A DNA stretch of 33,942 nucleotides, from NCBI RefSeq assembly GCF_028287845.1, contig NZ_JAQBOW010000141.1:1-33942 (forward strand), written 5' to 3'. A program made the translations under genes and the position numbers. This DNA comes from Mucilaginibacter sp. (GTDB lineage Bacteria > Bacteroidota > Bacteroidia > Sphingobacteriales > Sphingobacteriaceae). How positions within the stretch are numbered: the first letter of the stretch is position 1; the number at the start of each line of letters is the position of its first letter. The notes under the pieces are model-generated. The model did no database searches. It saw only the letters and a list, made by a program, of their open reading frames with translations, and was not told the origin of the DNA. This document shows, in pieces, positions 7,890 through 15,288 of the stretch.

Positions 7890-8234
7890 ATGACACCGGC
7901 AGAGATCAACAAAAAATGGAGTGAGTTACAAATAAGGATAGCAGAAGATTTTGACAGCGAAAAACCCGATGTTAAAGTGATGTTATTTTTAATAGGTGTG
8001 CAGGAACTAGGGCAAGGCCCGCGTAAATTTAGCAAGCGCCAAAAAGAAGAGCTGATGCATATAGCCAACTGCAAATTATTTAGCCTGATGGGGTTTTATG
8101 AGCTGGAAGGCCTGGACCAGGATGGCTGGCCACACTGGAAACTGGTAAAAACTATTCCAAATTATACTTTATTAGAGCAGGAAATGACACTAAAAACCTT
8201 AATAATTAACTATTTTGAGGAAGAAAATATTTAG
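7890..8234 (+). CDS. Conserved hypothetical protein, first gene of the cyclophilin-exonuclease operon
   Basis: A 114-residue soluble protein without signal peptide or membrane segment. I start it at the ATG at 7890 (MTPAEINKKW), because the in-frame ATG at 7830 lies upstream of the promoter element and would add a poorly structured leader. The visible segments are an N-terminal helix, KVMLFLIGVQELGQG, KFSKRQKEELMHIANCKLFSLMGFYEL and DGWPHWKLV. It resembles short proteins conserved in Bacteroidota, but I cannot name a function. It ends four bases before the cyclophilin start, so it is almost certainly co-transcribed with that gene and exoA. Confidence 0.75.
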   Translation: MTPAEINKKWSELQIRIAEDFDSEKPDVKVMLFLIGVQELGQGPRKFSKRQKEELMHIANCKLFSLMGFYELEGLDQDGWPHWKLVKTIPNYTLLEQEMTLKTLIINYFEEENI

Positions 8235-8238
8235 CAAT

Positions 8239-8943
8239 ATGAAAAACCTCATTACCGCAATTCTTTTACTAATAACGCTTACCTCGTTTGCTAAACCACC
8301 CAAAAACCAATATGTACGGGTAAGTACAGCTTATGGCAATTGCATCATCAGATTATACAACGAAACCCCAAAGCACCGCGATAATTTTATCAAGCTAACT
8401 AAAAAAGGTTTCTATAACGGCACATTGTTTCATAGGGTGATACAAAACTTTATGATACAGGGTGGCGATCCTGATTCAAGAGATACCAGCAAAAACAAAC
8501 CGGGTGCCGAATTGGGTAATGGCGATGTTGGCTATACCGTACCTGCCGAGTTTAGGGATAGCTTGTTCCATAAACGCGGTGTGCTGGCCGCTGCCCGTGA
8601 TGATAACCCAACTAAAGCATCAAGCGGCTGCCAGTTTTATATTGTAGAAGGGAAACGCTTTACTGATGAGGATCTGGATAAACTGATTAAAGGAAGAATG
8701 AAAGACAGGGTAATACCCCAATCGCAGCGCGAAATTTATAAAACAGTTGGTGGCGTACCGCACCTTGACCAGGCCTACACTGTATATGGCGAGGTAGTAA
8801 CAGGTATTGATATGGTGGACCGTATTGCTGCCGTAAAGAAAGATAAGAATGATCGTCCGTTGGAAAATGTGCCCATGACGGTAAGCTTATTGAAGAAAAG
8901 AGAATGCAGGCAGTTAGATAAACTATTGGGCCTTACTAAATAA
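8239..8943 (+). CDS. Exported cyclophilin-type peptidyl-prolyl cis-trans isomerase
   Basis: A 234-residue cyclophilin that catalyses proline isomerisation in the periplasm or at the cell surface. MKNLITAILLLITLTSFA is a clear signal peptide, and the ATG at 8239 gives it intact; an upstream in-frame TTG at 8215 overlaps the preceding gene and is not needed. The core motif FHRVIQNFMIQGGD carries the catalytic arginine (R66) and glutamine (Q74), and the second binding motif reads GCQFYIV. Between the two halves is an insertion of roughly 45 residues (RFTDEDLDKLIKGRMKDR onward), common in Bacteroidota cyclophilins. Gaps of four bases separate it from both neighbours, so it is the middle gene of a three-gene operon. 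Confidence 0.92.
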   Translation: MKNLITAILLLITLTSFAKPPKNQYVRVSTAYGNCIIRLYNETPKHRDNFIKLTKKGFYNGTLFHRVIQNFMIQGGDPDSRDTSKNKPGAELGNGDVGYTVPAEFRDSLFHKRGVLAAARDDNPTKASSGCQFYIVEGKRFTDEDLDKLIKGRMKDRVIPQSQREIYKTVGGVPHLDQAYTVYGEVVTGIDMVDRIAAVKKDKNDRPLENVPMTVSLLKKRECRQLDKLLGLTK

Positions 8944-8947
8944 CACA

Positions 8948-9715
8948 ATGAAAATAATCACTTATAACGTTAACGGCATCCGCTCGGCTATCAACAAAAA
9001 CTGGCTGGCCTGGCTACAGGCTACCGATGCCGATGTTGTTTGCCTGCAGGAAATTAAGGCTACGCCTGATGTATTAACCGACCTGCATTTGGTAGAGCAA
9101 ATAGGGTACCAGCACTACTGGTTCCCGGCAGAGAAAAAAGGTTATAGCGGTACCGCAATATTTACCAAACGCACACCAAATCATATAGAATATGGATGCG
9201 GCATAGCCGATTTTGACCGCGAGGGACGTAATATCCGGGTTGATTTTGATGAGGTATCGGTAATGAGCGTTTATTTCCCGTCGGGTTCAAGCGGCGAGGA
9301 TAGACAAGCATTTAAGTTTCGGTTTTTAGATGAGTTTGGCAAATACCTTACCCTGCTTAAGGTGACTCACCCAAGATTGGTTATTTGTGGCGATTATAAT
9401 ATTTGTCATCGCCCTATTGATATTCATAATCCAAAATCAAACGCCAAATCATCCGGCTTTTTGCCCGAGGAAAGAGAATGGATGGAGAACTTTATGGAAT
9501 CGGGGTATGTGGATACTTTCCGCTATTTAAACAAAGAGCCGCATAATTATACCTGGTGGAGTTTCCGCTTTAACGCCCGCTCTAAAAACCTGGGTTGGCG
9601 CATTGATTATGCTTTGGCCAGTAAAGAATTAGAAGATAACATTAAACGCGTAGCCATACTGCCCGAGGCAAAGCATTCTGACCATTGCCCGGTTTTATTG
9701 GAGATGGAGTTTTAA
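8948..9715 (+). CDS. xth: Exodeoxyribonuclease III / AP endonuclease
   Basis: A 255-residue Mg-dependent DNA repair nuclease of the ExoIII/ExoA family that cleaves at abasic sites and removes blocked 3' ends. The catalytic residues are visible: N7 (YNVNG), E35 (CLQEIK), D149 and N151 (GDYNICH), and D245-H246 (HSDHCP). The length is right for the family, and no redox extension is present. It is the last gene of the operon begun at 7890 and is followed by a strong terminator. Some annotators would call this form exoA. Confidence 0.95.
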   Translation: MKIITYNVNGIRSAINKNWLAWLQATDADVVCLQEIKATPDVLTDLHLVEQIGYQHYWFPAEKKGYSGTAIFTKRTPNHIEYGCGIADFDREGRNIRVDFDEVSVMSVYFPSGSSGEDRQAFKFRFLDEFGKYLTLLKVTHPRLVICGDYNICHRPIDIHNPKSNAKSSGFLPEEREWMENFMESGYVDTFRYLNKEPHNYTWWSFRFNARSKNLGWRIDYALASKELEDNIKRVAILPEAKHSDHCPVLLEMEF

Positions 9716-9728
9716 ATAGAAATTAGAT

Positions 9729-9761
9729 GAGGCCGTATCAAAATTCAATTGATACGGCCTC
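9729..9761 (+). terminator. Terminator after exodeoxyribonuclease III
   Basis: The arms 9729-9740 and 9750-9761 pair perfectly over 12 bases (GAGGCCGTATCA and its complement) with a nine-base loop, followed by TTTATATATA. It sits 13 bases behind the stop codon. It may also serve the convergent collagen-like gene, although the T tract is weaker on that side. Confidence 0.85.
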
Positions 9762-9783
9762 TTTATATATATAGTTAGGGTTT

Positions 9784-10443
9784 TTAATTGATACCTATAG
9801 CGGCAGCTACCTGGCTATAGTTATTTAAGTTAAGCCCCGGGTTATGTAGCATTAAAGGGGTAAGTGCAGTACCGGGAACTACCACTACCCTTATATCGAG
9901 GCCCGTTGCTGTAAAGCTTGCTTTAAGATCTACATATCCTACGCCATATGCCTGCAAATTTAAGGTATTGCCGCTTTCACTATATGGTAAGGCAAACCAT
10001 GATGTAGAAACACCGGTGTTTCTAAAATAAACTAAAATTAGGCCCTGATCAACAATTGCCTGGGTTATTGCCGGCACCAAAAACGGTGTACTACCGGCCA
10101 AATAAACACTTTGATTAGTAAATAAGTAACTTCCAATATTTGTAGAGGCGCCGGCGGCCCCTGTTGCACCGGTAGCCCCTGTTGCGCCCGCAGCACCATC
10201 AGCGCCCGTTGCACCAGTAGCGCCCGTTGCGCCTGCAGGGCCGGCGGCACCTGTGGCTCCTGTAGCACCGGCAACCCCTTGCGGCCCGCCGGGACCTACG
10301 GCCCCTGCAGCACCTGTTGCCCCGGTAGCTCCAGTTGTACCATTGGTGCCGTTAGCTCCAGTTGGGCCTGGTGTAGTGCTTTTACAAGCGTTTAAACCAA
10401 TAACAGCCAAGGTAAATAAAGGTAATATGTATTTGATTTTCAT
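9784..10443 (-). CDS. Collagen-like repeat lipoprotein
   Basis: A 219-residue lipoprotein. The signal peptide ends in the lipobox GLNAC with the lipidated cysteine C20. Residues 26-100 are 25 uninterrupted Gly-X-Y triplets, mostly GAT, GAA and GPx, as in bacterial collagen-like proteins; these form triple helices. Residues 101-219 form a separate C-terminal domain with alternating beta-strand pattern ([20 protein letters not shown]), likely a trimerisation or globular head. The protein is expected at the outer membrane facing the surface or periplasm. Proline is rare in the repeats, and threonine dominates the Y position. Function is unknown; adhesion or surface structure is a guess based on other bacterial collagens. 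Confidence 0.85.
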   Translation of the reverse strand: MKIKYILPLFTLAVIGLNACKSTTPGPTGANGTNGTTGATGATGAAGAVGPGGPQGVAGATGATGAAGPAGATGATGATGADGAAGATGATGATGAAGASTNIGSYLFTNQSVYLAGSTPFLVPAITQAIVDQGLILVYFRNTGVSTSWFALPYSESGNTLNLQAYGVGYVDLKASFTATGLDIRVVVVPGTALTPLMLHNPGLNLNNYSQVAAAIGIN

Positions 10444-10656
10444 AATTCGGATATAAGTACTATATATAGCATTTAGCTTTTACGCAACATTATACATATA
10501 GTTTCATTTGTTTTTTAGCAAGGTAATTAAGCTTTTGATTTTACAATATTAACGCGTGCAGTCTTTGTTAATAAGTTAACAAATGTTTGTAAAAGTATTG
10601 AGATAGTTAAAACTAATGTTCTTTCTTTTCGTTAAATCAACTAAACTATTAACCTA

Positions 10657-10926
10657 ATGGATAATATACGTAACCTACATACCAAAGTGCATACATGGAT
10701 CGATACTATTGGTTTCATGCTTAACACATCGCAAACTGACAAAAAAAACAAGATAACAACCAATCATTATTTTTTTGAAACTTTTAATTTCTTCGAAAGA
10801 AATAAGGATGGTGACACAAAAAATTCAAAATTTTTGTGTTTCGATATGTACGGCGAAAAAGTAAATGTACGGTCGTTGCTTGACCTGCAGGCGGCGTTTT
10901 TTGAAAACATAAGCCAGCTTAAATAG
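10657..10926 (+). CDS. Small hypothetical protein
   Basis: An 89-residue open frame with ATG start and plausible composition (MDNIRNLHTKVHTWIDTIG at the start, SLLDLQAAFFENISQLK at the end). There is no signal peptide, membrane helix or motif I recognise. It is isolated, with 213 bases upstream that are AT-rich and no strong promoter match, and it converges on the aspartic protease gene with only 30 bases between. It is probably real because its frame is clean and its end is helix-like, but this rests on little. Confidence 0.5.
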   Translation: MDNIRNLHTKVHTWIDTIGFMLNTSQTDKKNKITTNHYFFETFNFFERNKDGDTKNSKFLCFDMYGEKVNVRSLLDLQAAFFENISQLK

Positions 10927-10956
10927 TAATTGAATTTTTTTAAAGTTTAATCTTTT

Positions 10957-12168
10957 CTAAATTCTTCGTTTAAGGGTAATTGGAATGTTATAATATTTTT
11001 TATCCCGATAAATTCGTAGCAAATAGGTACGACCATTTTGCGATTTGAACAGCTCATCAATATGTTGTAACGACATTTCACTAACCGCCCTAAAATTTAT
11101 TAATACTATTTCATCATCCTTTTCCAGGCCAATATCATCAGCTGCCGATCCCGGTTCAACCTTGTTGATGATCAGGTGATTAAATCCATCTCCGGCTGCG
11201 TAATACCATAGGCCGCTCATATCATGCTCATCTACGGCGCCAAAGCCCGCCCGGGATTTTAAATAGAGCAAGCCATTGGGGTAATCAAATATAATATCAA
11301 ATTTTTTAAGCAGGCTAATACCAATATTGCCATCACGCGGCACACTAAATGACCGCTCCTCATCCGGGAAAGCTGCTATCACATTCTTTAGTTTATATTT
11401 CCCAAGGTCAACCTCCTGTATGCGGCTAAGCGAACCGCTAATAAGACCCCTTATCCCCATGCCCAAACTTGCACTGATAAATTTTTTTTGAAGCGCGTTC
11501 TTATTTGGTACATTTTCCAGCGATATAAAATGCCCGGCACCTAAATCAATAATTAATTTACTATTTATTGCCGTACCGTTGGCATATACAACTTTGGTAT
11601 TAAGATAGGGTTTCCTGTTTTCAATTGTTATTGGTATGCTTGTTCCTTTTTTAAAGAAGCGCATGTTTTTTGGTTCAGAAACTCTTATTACACTGTCTGT
11701 AAAATTTATATTAACAGCCAGGTGATTAAAAAACTCATAACCTAATAAACCATGTATAGCTATGCCTGCATAATTTGAAAGACTAAAATGATCTTTTTTT
11801 AAGATAGCGGCTGCTACATTATGACTAATTAACCCCGGAATATCAATTTTTAATGGAGGCGTTACATAAGCATCAAAATCATCGCCTTCGCCAAAGCCAG
11901 ACATTTTTATGGTTCTCTTGCCCTCCATTTTTATAGAGTCGACCAATGTGGGTTCAGTTATCAGCATAAAACCCACGCCAGTATCTAAAACAAAGTTATA
12001 GGGCCCTTTATTATTTATTTTAAGCTCTATTACAACCAGGTTACGCACCAACCTAAACGGAATAGTTACGCGCCGGACATTATCCATGGAAAAATACTGT
12101 GCCTGCGTTGTAGTAAAAAAACAACAACCTAATAAACAGGATAACCATATAGCACTTATACGTATCAT
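10957..12168 (-). CDS. Secreted aspartic protease-like protein with C-terminal PDZ domain
   Basis: A 403-residue exported protein. I use the ATG at 12168 (MIRISAIWLSCLLGC signal peptide), as the longer frame starts at TTG. It has two retropepsin-like halves: the first with D62 in FVLDTGVGF, the second with D208 in LIIDLGAGH. A PDZ domain follows (about 316-395, with NKVEPGSAADDIGLEKDDEI). This layout matches the aspartyl protease family proteins of Bacteroidota (Asp_protease_2 plus PDZ). The second active-site motif reads DLG rather than the usual DTG or DSG, so full peptidase activity is uncertain. The protein would act in the periplasm or on the surface. Confidence 0.85.
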   Translation of the reverse strand: MIRISAIWLSCLLGCCFFTTTQAQYFSMDNVRRVTIPFRLVRNLVVIELKINNKGPYNFVLDTGVGFMLITEPTLVDSIKMEGKRTIKMSGFGEGDDFDAYVTPPLKIDIPGLISHNVAAAILKKDHFSLSNYAGIAIHGLLGYEFFNHLAVNINFTDSVIRVSEPKNMRFFKKGTSIPITIENRKPYLNTKVVYANGTAINSKLIIDLGAGHFISLENVPNKNALQKKFISASLGMGIRGLISGSLSRIQEVDLGKYKLKNVIAAFPDEERSFSVPRDGNIGISLLKKFDIIFDYPNGLLYLKSRAGFGAVDEHDMSGLWYYAAGDGFNHLIINKVEPGSAADDIGLEKDDEIVLINFRAVSEMSLQHIDELFKSQNGRTYLLRIYRDKKYYNIPITLKRRI

Positions 12169-12252
12169 ATAATTTAGCAAGGCGTTAATTGGTTACTAAA
12201 TTTACAACTAATACGCTTTAAAACGGCATCTTAATTACACAGATTTGGCATG

Positions 12253-13233
12253 TCAGGTTTTTTCGGGCGTTTTGAGTTCGCCTTTCAGATCGGGATTTTG
12301 CGCGGGTAATGTTTTTACAGTATGTTCCACTTCGGTTTGAACTACATGTACAGCGTATTCGGCAGGTTCTATCTTACATCCCACAGCTTCGGCATAAACT
12401 TGGGTAAACTCTGCGCCAATGTATAATATGGCCGCGGTATAATATATCCATAACAATAATAGAATAATAGACCCGGCAGCACCATAGGCCGAGCTTTGTG
12501 CTGTATATTGAAGATATAAGCCTATAGCATATTGGCCCAGCATAAATAGTAATGCCGTAAAAATGGCGCCCGAACGTACATCCTTCCACCGTATTTTAAC
12601 ATCGGGCAATACTTTAAATATAATGGCAAATAGTACAGAAATTGCAATAAGCGTTATGCCCGTATTAACCACTTTTATTAATAGATTGGTTACATAAGGT
12701 AAAAAATGAAGCAGCTTTTTACTTAATGCATCCATCAAAAAATTAATTACTAATGATACCAGCAACAAGAAGCCTAAACTAATAATAAGCGAGAATGACA
12801 GAAACCTGTTTTGAATTAGTTTAAGCCAGCCTTTTTTGGGTTTGGCTTTTACTCTCCATATTATATTTATTGAGTCCTGTATCTCAACAAACATGCTGCT
12901 TGCTCCTATCATCAGGGTTATTACACCAATTATAACAGCCGTACCGGTTTTGCCCGAAAAAGCCAGGCTTTTTAACATTTCCTGTATCTGTAGCGCGGCC
13001 GACTTGCCAACATATTGTGCAATTTGGGGATACAAGTTATTGGTTATAGCATCATGCGCAAAAAATAAACCGGCTAATGAAATTACCAATATTAAAAGCG
13101 GGGCTAAAGAAAAAACCGTGTAATAGGCCAGCGATGCACTTAGTTTTAAACCATTATCATTAATAAAGCCGCCAAAGGTGGCCACTAAAATTTTCCACAG
13201 CTTTTTTAGATACTCTTTCTTAAATATTCTCAT
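12253..13233 (-). CDS. YihY/BrkB (UPF0761) family inner membrane protein
   Basis: A polytopic membrane protein with six predicted helices and the family hallmarks LKLSASLAYYTVFSLAPLL near the N-terminus, and SSAYGAAGSIILLLLWIYY followed by LYIGAEFTQVYAE near the C-terminus. The name ribonuclease BN once given to relatives is wrong, and the true function is unknown; transport or envelope roles have been proposed. I chose the ATG at 13233 (MRIFKKEYLKKLWK), which gives 326 residues and a family-like amphipathic start; an in-frame ATG at 13284 would add 17 residues. The last 40 residues are hydrophilic. It sits 84 bases downstream of nothing on its strand and appears monocistronic. Confidence 0.88.
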   Translation of the reverse strand: MRIFKKEYLKKLWKILVATFGGFINDNGLKLSASLAYYTVFSLAPLLILVISLAGLFFAHDAITNNLYPQIAQYVGKSAALQIQEMLKSLAFSGKTGTAVIIGVITLMIGASSMFVEIQDSINIIWRVKAKPKKGWLKLIQNRFLSFSLIISLGFLLLVSLVINFLMDALSKKLLHFLPYVTNLLIKVVNTGITLIAISVLFAIIFKVLPDVKIRWKDVRSGAIFTALLFMLGQYAIGLYLQYTAQSSAYGAAGSIILLLLWIYYTAAILYIGAEFTQVYAEAVGCKIEPAEYAVHVVQTEVEHTVKTLPAQNPDLKGELKTPEKT

Positions 13234-13512
13234 ACTAAATAAAATATATTGTATACCGGTATAAATAAGCGCACATTTTGCCATGAAAAAACTAAGCTAT
13301 TTTAACGGCAGGCAATTATTAAACTAATAGTAGTTAGTTTATTACTTAGCAATTTTAGTGCCTTTACTTAAAAAATTAATATTTTAAATTGTAAGGGAAA
13401 CCGAAAGCAGTGAAGCCGCTAATGATATATAGGCTTATCAAATGCGGGGCAGCAAAGAGCAGTACTTAAACGGCAGCGTAAACAATTAATTTATATGCTA
13501 CCCAATAGGCCT

Positions 13513-14739
13513 TTAATGGTGCGAAACAATTAATAGGTCAAGATCTTTGCTGGGTAACGAAAAGCGTTCGGCAATATGTTTATTGGTTAGGTGGCCTTGG
13601 TAAATGTATACAGCTTCGCGCACGCCCGATTTTTGCCAGATAACATTCTTTACACCGCCATGCTCACCAATCTCTAACAAAATAGGGGTAAAAATATTAG
13701 TTAAGGCATAAGTTGCGGTACGCGCCACACGCGATGCAATGTTTGGCACACAATAGTGTATAACATCATATTTTCTAAATATTGGGTGGGTATGGTTGGT
13801 AATCTCTGAGGTTTCAAAACAACCGCCCTGGTCAATACTTACATCAATAATTACCGAGTTTGGTTTCATTTTACTTACCGTAGTTTCTGTTACAATACAA
13901 GGGCTGCGGCCATCTTCGGCCCGCAGGGCGCCAATGGCCACATCGCAAGTTGTAATGGCTTTCTCTAAAACTATAGGTTGCACTACCGAGGTAAATACCC
14001 TTGCGCCAATATTATTTTGCAACCGGCGCAGTTTATATATCGATGGGTCAAAAACCTTTACTTCGGCACCTAATGATATGGCGGTACGCGCGGCATATTC
14101 GCCTACGGTGCCAGCACCCAAAATTACAATTTCTGTTGGCGGTACACCAGTTACGCCACCAAGCATTAAACCTTTGCCTTCAAATACGTTGCTTAGGTAT
14201 TCGGCAGCAATTAATATAGAGGTTGCGCCTACTATCTCGCTCATGGCTCTTACTACCGATAAAGAGTTTCCCTCATCACGCAGGTGCTCAAAAGATAGCG
14301 CGGTAACTTGTTTTTTTAATAAAGCTTGCAGGCATTCGACCTTTAGGGTTGATATTTGCAGGGTAGATATCAATATCTGGCCGGGCTTCATCATCTCTAT
14401 TTCCTGCAAGGTAGGCGGGGCTATTTTTATAATGATATCGGCCTCATAAACTTTTTTGGTGTCGAAAACAATTTGCGCGCCTTGCTCGGCATAATCCTGG
14501 TTTAAAAATTTAGCTGCTTTACCGGCATTGCTTTCCAGCATTACCTCATGCCCATTATTAACTAACAGCGCGACAGATAGCGGGGTGAGGGGGATACGGT
14601 TTTCCTGGAAAGAAATCTCCTTCGGAATGCCAATATAAAGTTTATTTTTTTTGTTCTTTATTTCAAGCATCGACTCCTGTGGCTGCATCATTGCCTGCTT
14701 GGCAACATCTGAAAACCCGCTATATTTCCCTGAACTCAT
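13513..14739 (-). CDS. Alanine dehydrogenase / transhydrogenase-alpha family protein with altered active site
   Basis: A 408-residue member of the AlaDh/PNT family, which normally converts alanine to pyruvate with NAD, or binds NAD in transhydrogenase. The N-terminal domain (GIPKEISFQENRIPLTP), the Rossmann motif (VILGAGTVGEYAART, about 205-219) and the IDQGGCFE segment (D303) are clear. Manual alignment with the well-known mycobacterial enzyme keeps R48 (R15) and D303 (D270), but the catalytic K75 aligns with A107 (KIAPPT) and H96 with Q128 (STLQIS). The start is extended by about 32 residues. It may be a distinct Bacteroidota subfamily rather than a working alanine dehydrogenase. It lies 39 bases behind tsaE, probably in one operon with porX-tsaE. 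Confidence 0.85.
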   Translation of the reverse strand: MSSGKYSGFSDVAKQAMMQPQESMLEIKNKKNKLYIGIPKEISFQENRIPLTPLSVALLVNNGHEVMLESNAGKAAKFLNQDYAEQGAQIVFDTKKVYEADIIIKIAPPTLQEIEMMKPGQILISTLQISTLKVECLQALLKKQVTALSFEHLRDEGNSLSVVRAMSEIVGATSILIAAEYLSNVFEGKGLMLGGVTGVPPTEIVILGAGTVGEYAARTAISLGAEVKVFDPSIYKLRRLQNNIGARVFTSVVQPIVLEKAITTCDVAIGALRAEDGRSPCIVTETTVSKMKPNSVIIDVSIDQGGCFETSEITNHTHPIFRKYDVIHYCVPNIASRVARTATYALTNIFTPILLEIGEHGGVKNVIWQKSGVREAVYIYQGHLTNKHIAERFSLPSKDLDLLIVSHH

Positions 14740-14778
14740 GGCGTTTTATTTATGGCTGATGAAGATAAGCAAAATAGA

Positions 14779-15201
14779 TTAAATTTTTTCTATGGATATT
14801 TTCCTTTTGTTATCATTTAAAACAGCTATGCTGATACTGATATAATGATGAGGCAACATATCAGGGATTTTTTCGGGCCACTCTAAAAAACAGTAATTGC
14901 CAGAGTAAAAGTATTCTTCGGCACCCATATCCAATGCTTCGGTTTGGTTTTTAAGCCGATAAAAATCGAAGTGATAAATTTTAGAGTCTCCGGCATATTC
15001 ATTCACTATAGCAAACGTTGGGCTGGTTACTGAGCCGGTTACACCCAATACTTCACACAGTGATTTAATGAGCGTGGTTTTGCCGGCACCCATATCGCCG
15101 TGAAAAAGAAATATTTTTTCATTGCCTGCATGGGTTAGTATTTGTGATGCAATTGCAGGTAATTCTGAAAGGGATAAGGCGGTTAAAGTCACGTGAAACA
15201 A
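14779..15201 (-). CDS. tsaE: tRNA threonylcarbamoyladenosine biosynthesis ATPase TsaE
   Basis: A 140-residue P-loop ATPase that works with TsaB and TsaD in making t6A at position 37 of ANN-decoding tRNAs. The Walker A motif HGDMGAGKTTLIKSLCE (about 34-50), the SPTFAIVNEY segment and the HFDFYRL motif are typical, as is the late FLEWPEKI. The frame begins at TTG (15201) immediately after an in-frame stop; an alternative GTG lies three codons later. No ATG is available, so a non-ATG start is required. It is located between porX and the alanine-dehydrogenase-like gene; a perfect 23-base-pair hairpin lies directly upstream. Confidence 0.92.
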   Translation of the reverse strand: MFHVTLTALSLSELPAIASQILTHAGNEKIFLFHGDMGAGKTTLIKSLCEVLGVTGSVTSPTFAIVNEYAGDSKIYHFDFYRLKNQTEALDMGAEEYFYSGNYCFLEWPEKIPDMLPHHYISISIAVLNDNKRKISIEKI

Positions 15202-15211
15202 TTATAAAGCC

Positions 15212-15261
15212 GCCATTGCGGGTACTTACCAGGGAAAACCCTGGTAAGTACCCGCAATGGC
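15212..15261. terminator. Perfect 23-bp hairpin between porX and tsaE
   Basis: The arms 15212-15234 and 15239-15261 are perfectly complementary over 23 bases with an AAAA loop. The hairpin starts 11 bases before the tsaE start and 27 bases after the porX stop on the minus strand. No clean T tract follows on either strand, so it might act as an attenuator or processing site rather than a classical terminator. Confidence 0.55.
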
Positions 15262-15288
15262 TATTCAAAAATACAAAATAACTGTGAA

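Noticed and set aside
10444..10656. Possible small gene or RNA between the collagen-like and the 10657 genes
   Set aside because: AT-rich, without a significant open frame, hairpin with T tract or exact promoter element.
13285..13512. Possible small gene or RNA upstream of the BrkB gene
   Set aside because: No frame with a plausible start and no stable hairpin seen; treated as plain intergenic DNA.
13796..14449. A 217-codon open frame on the plus strand inside the alanine-dehydrogenase-like gene
   Set aside because: It is antisense to a well-conserved protein, its product has no family features, and its length follows from the codon use of the real gene.
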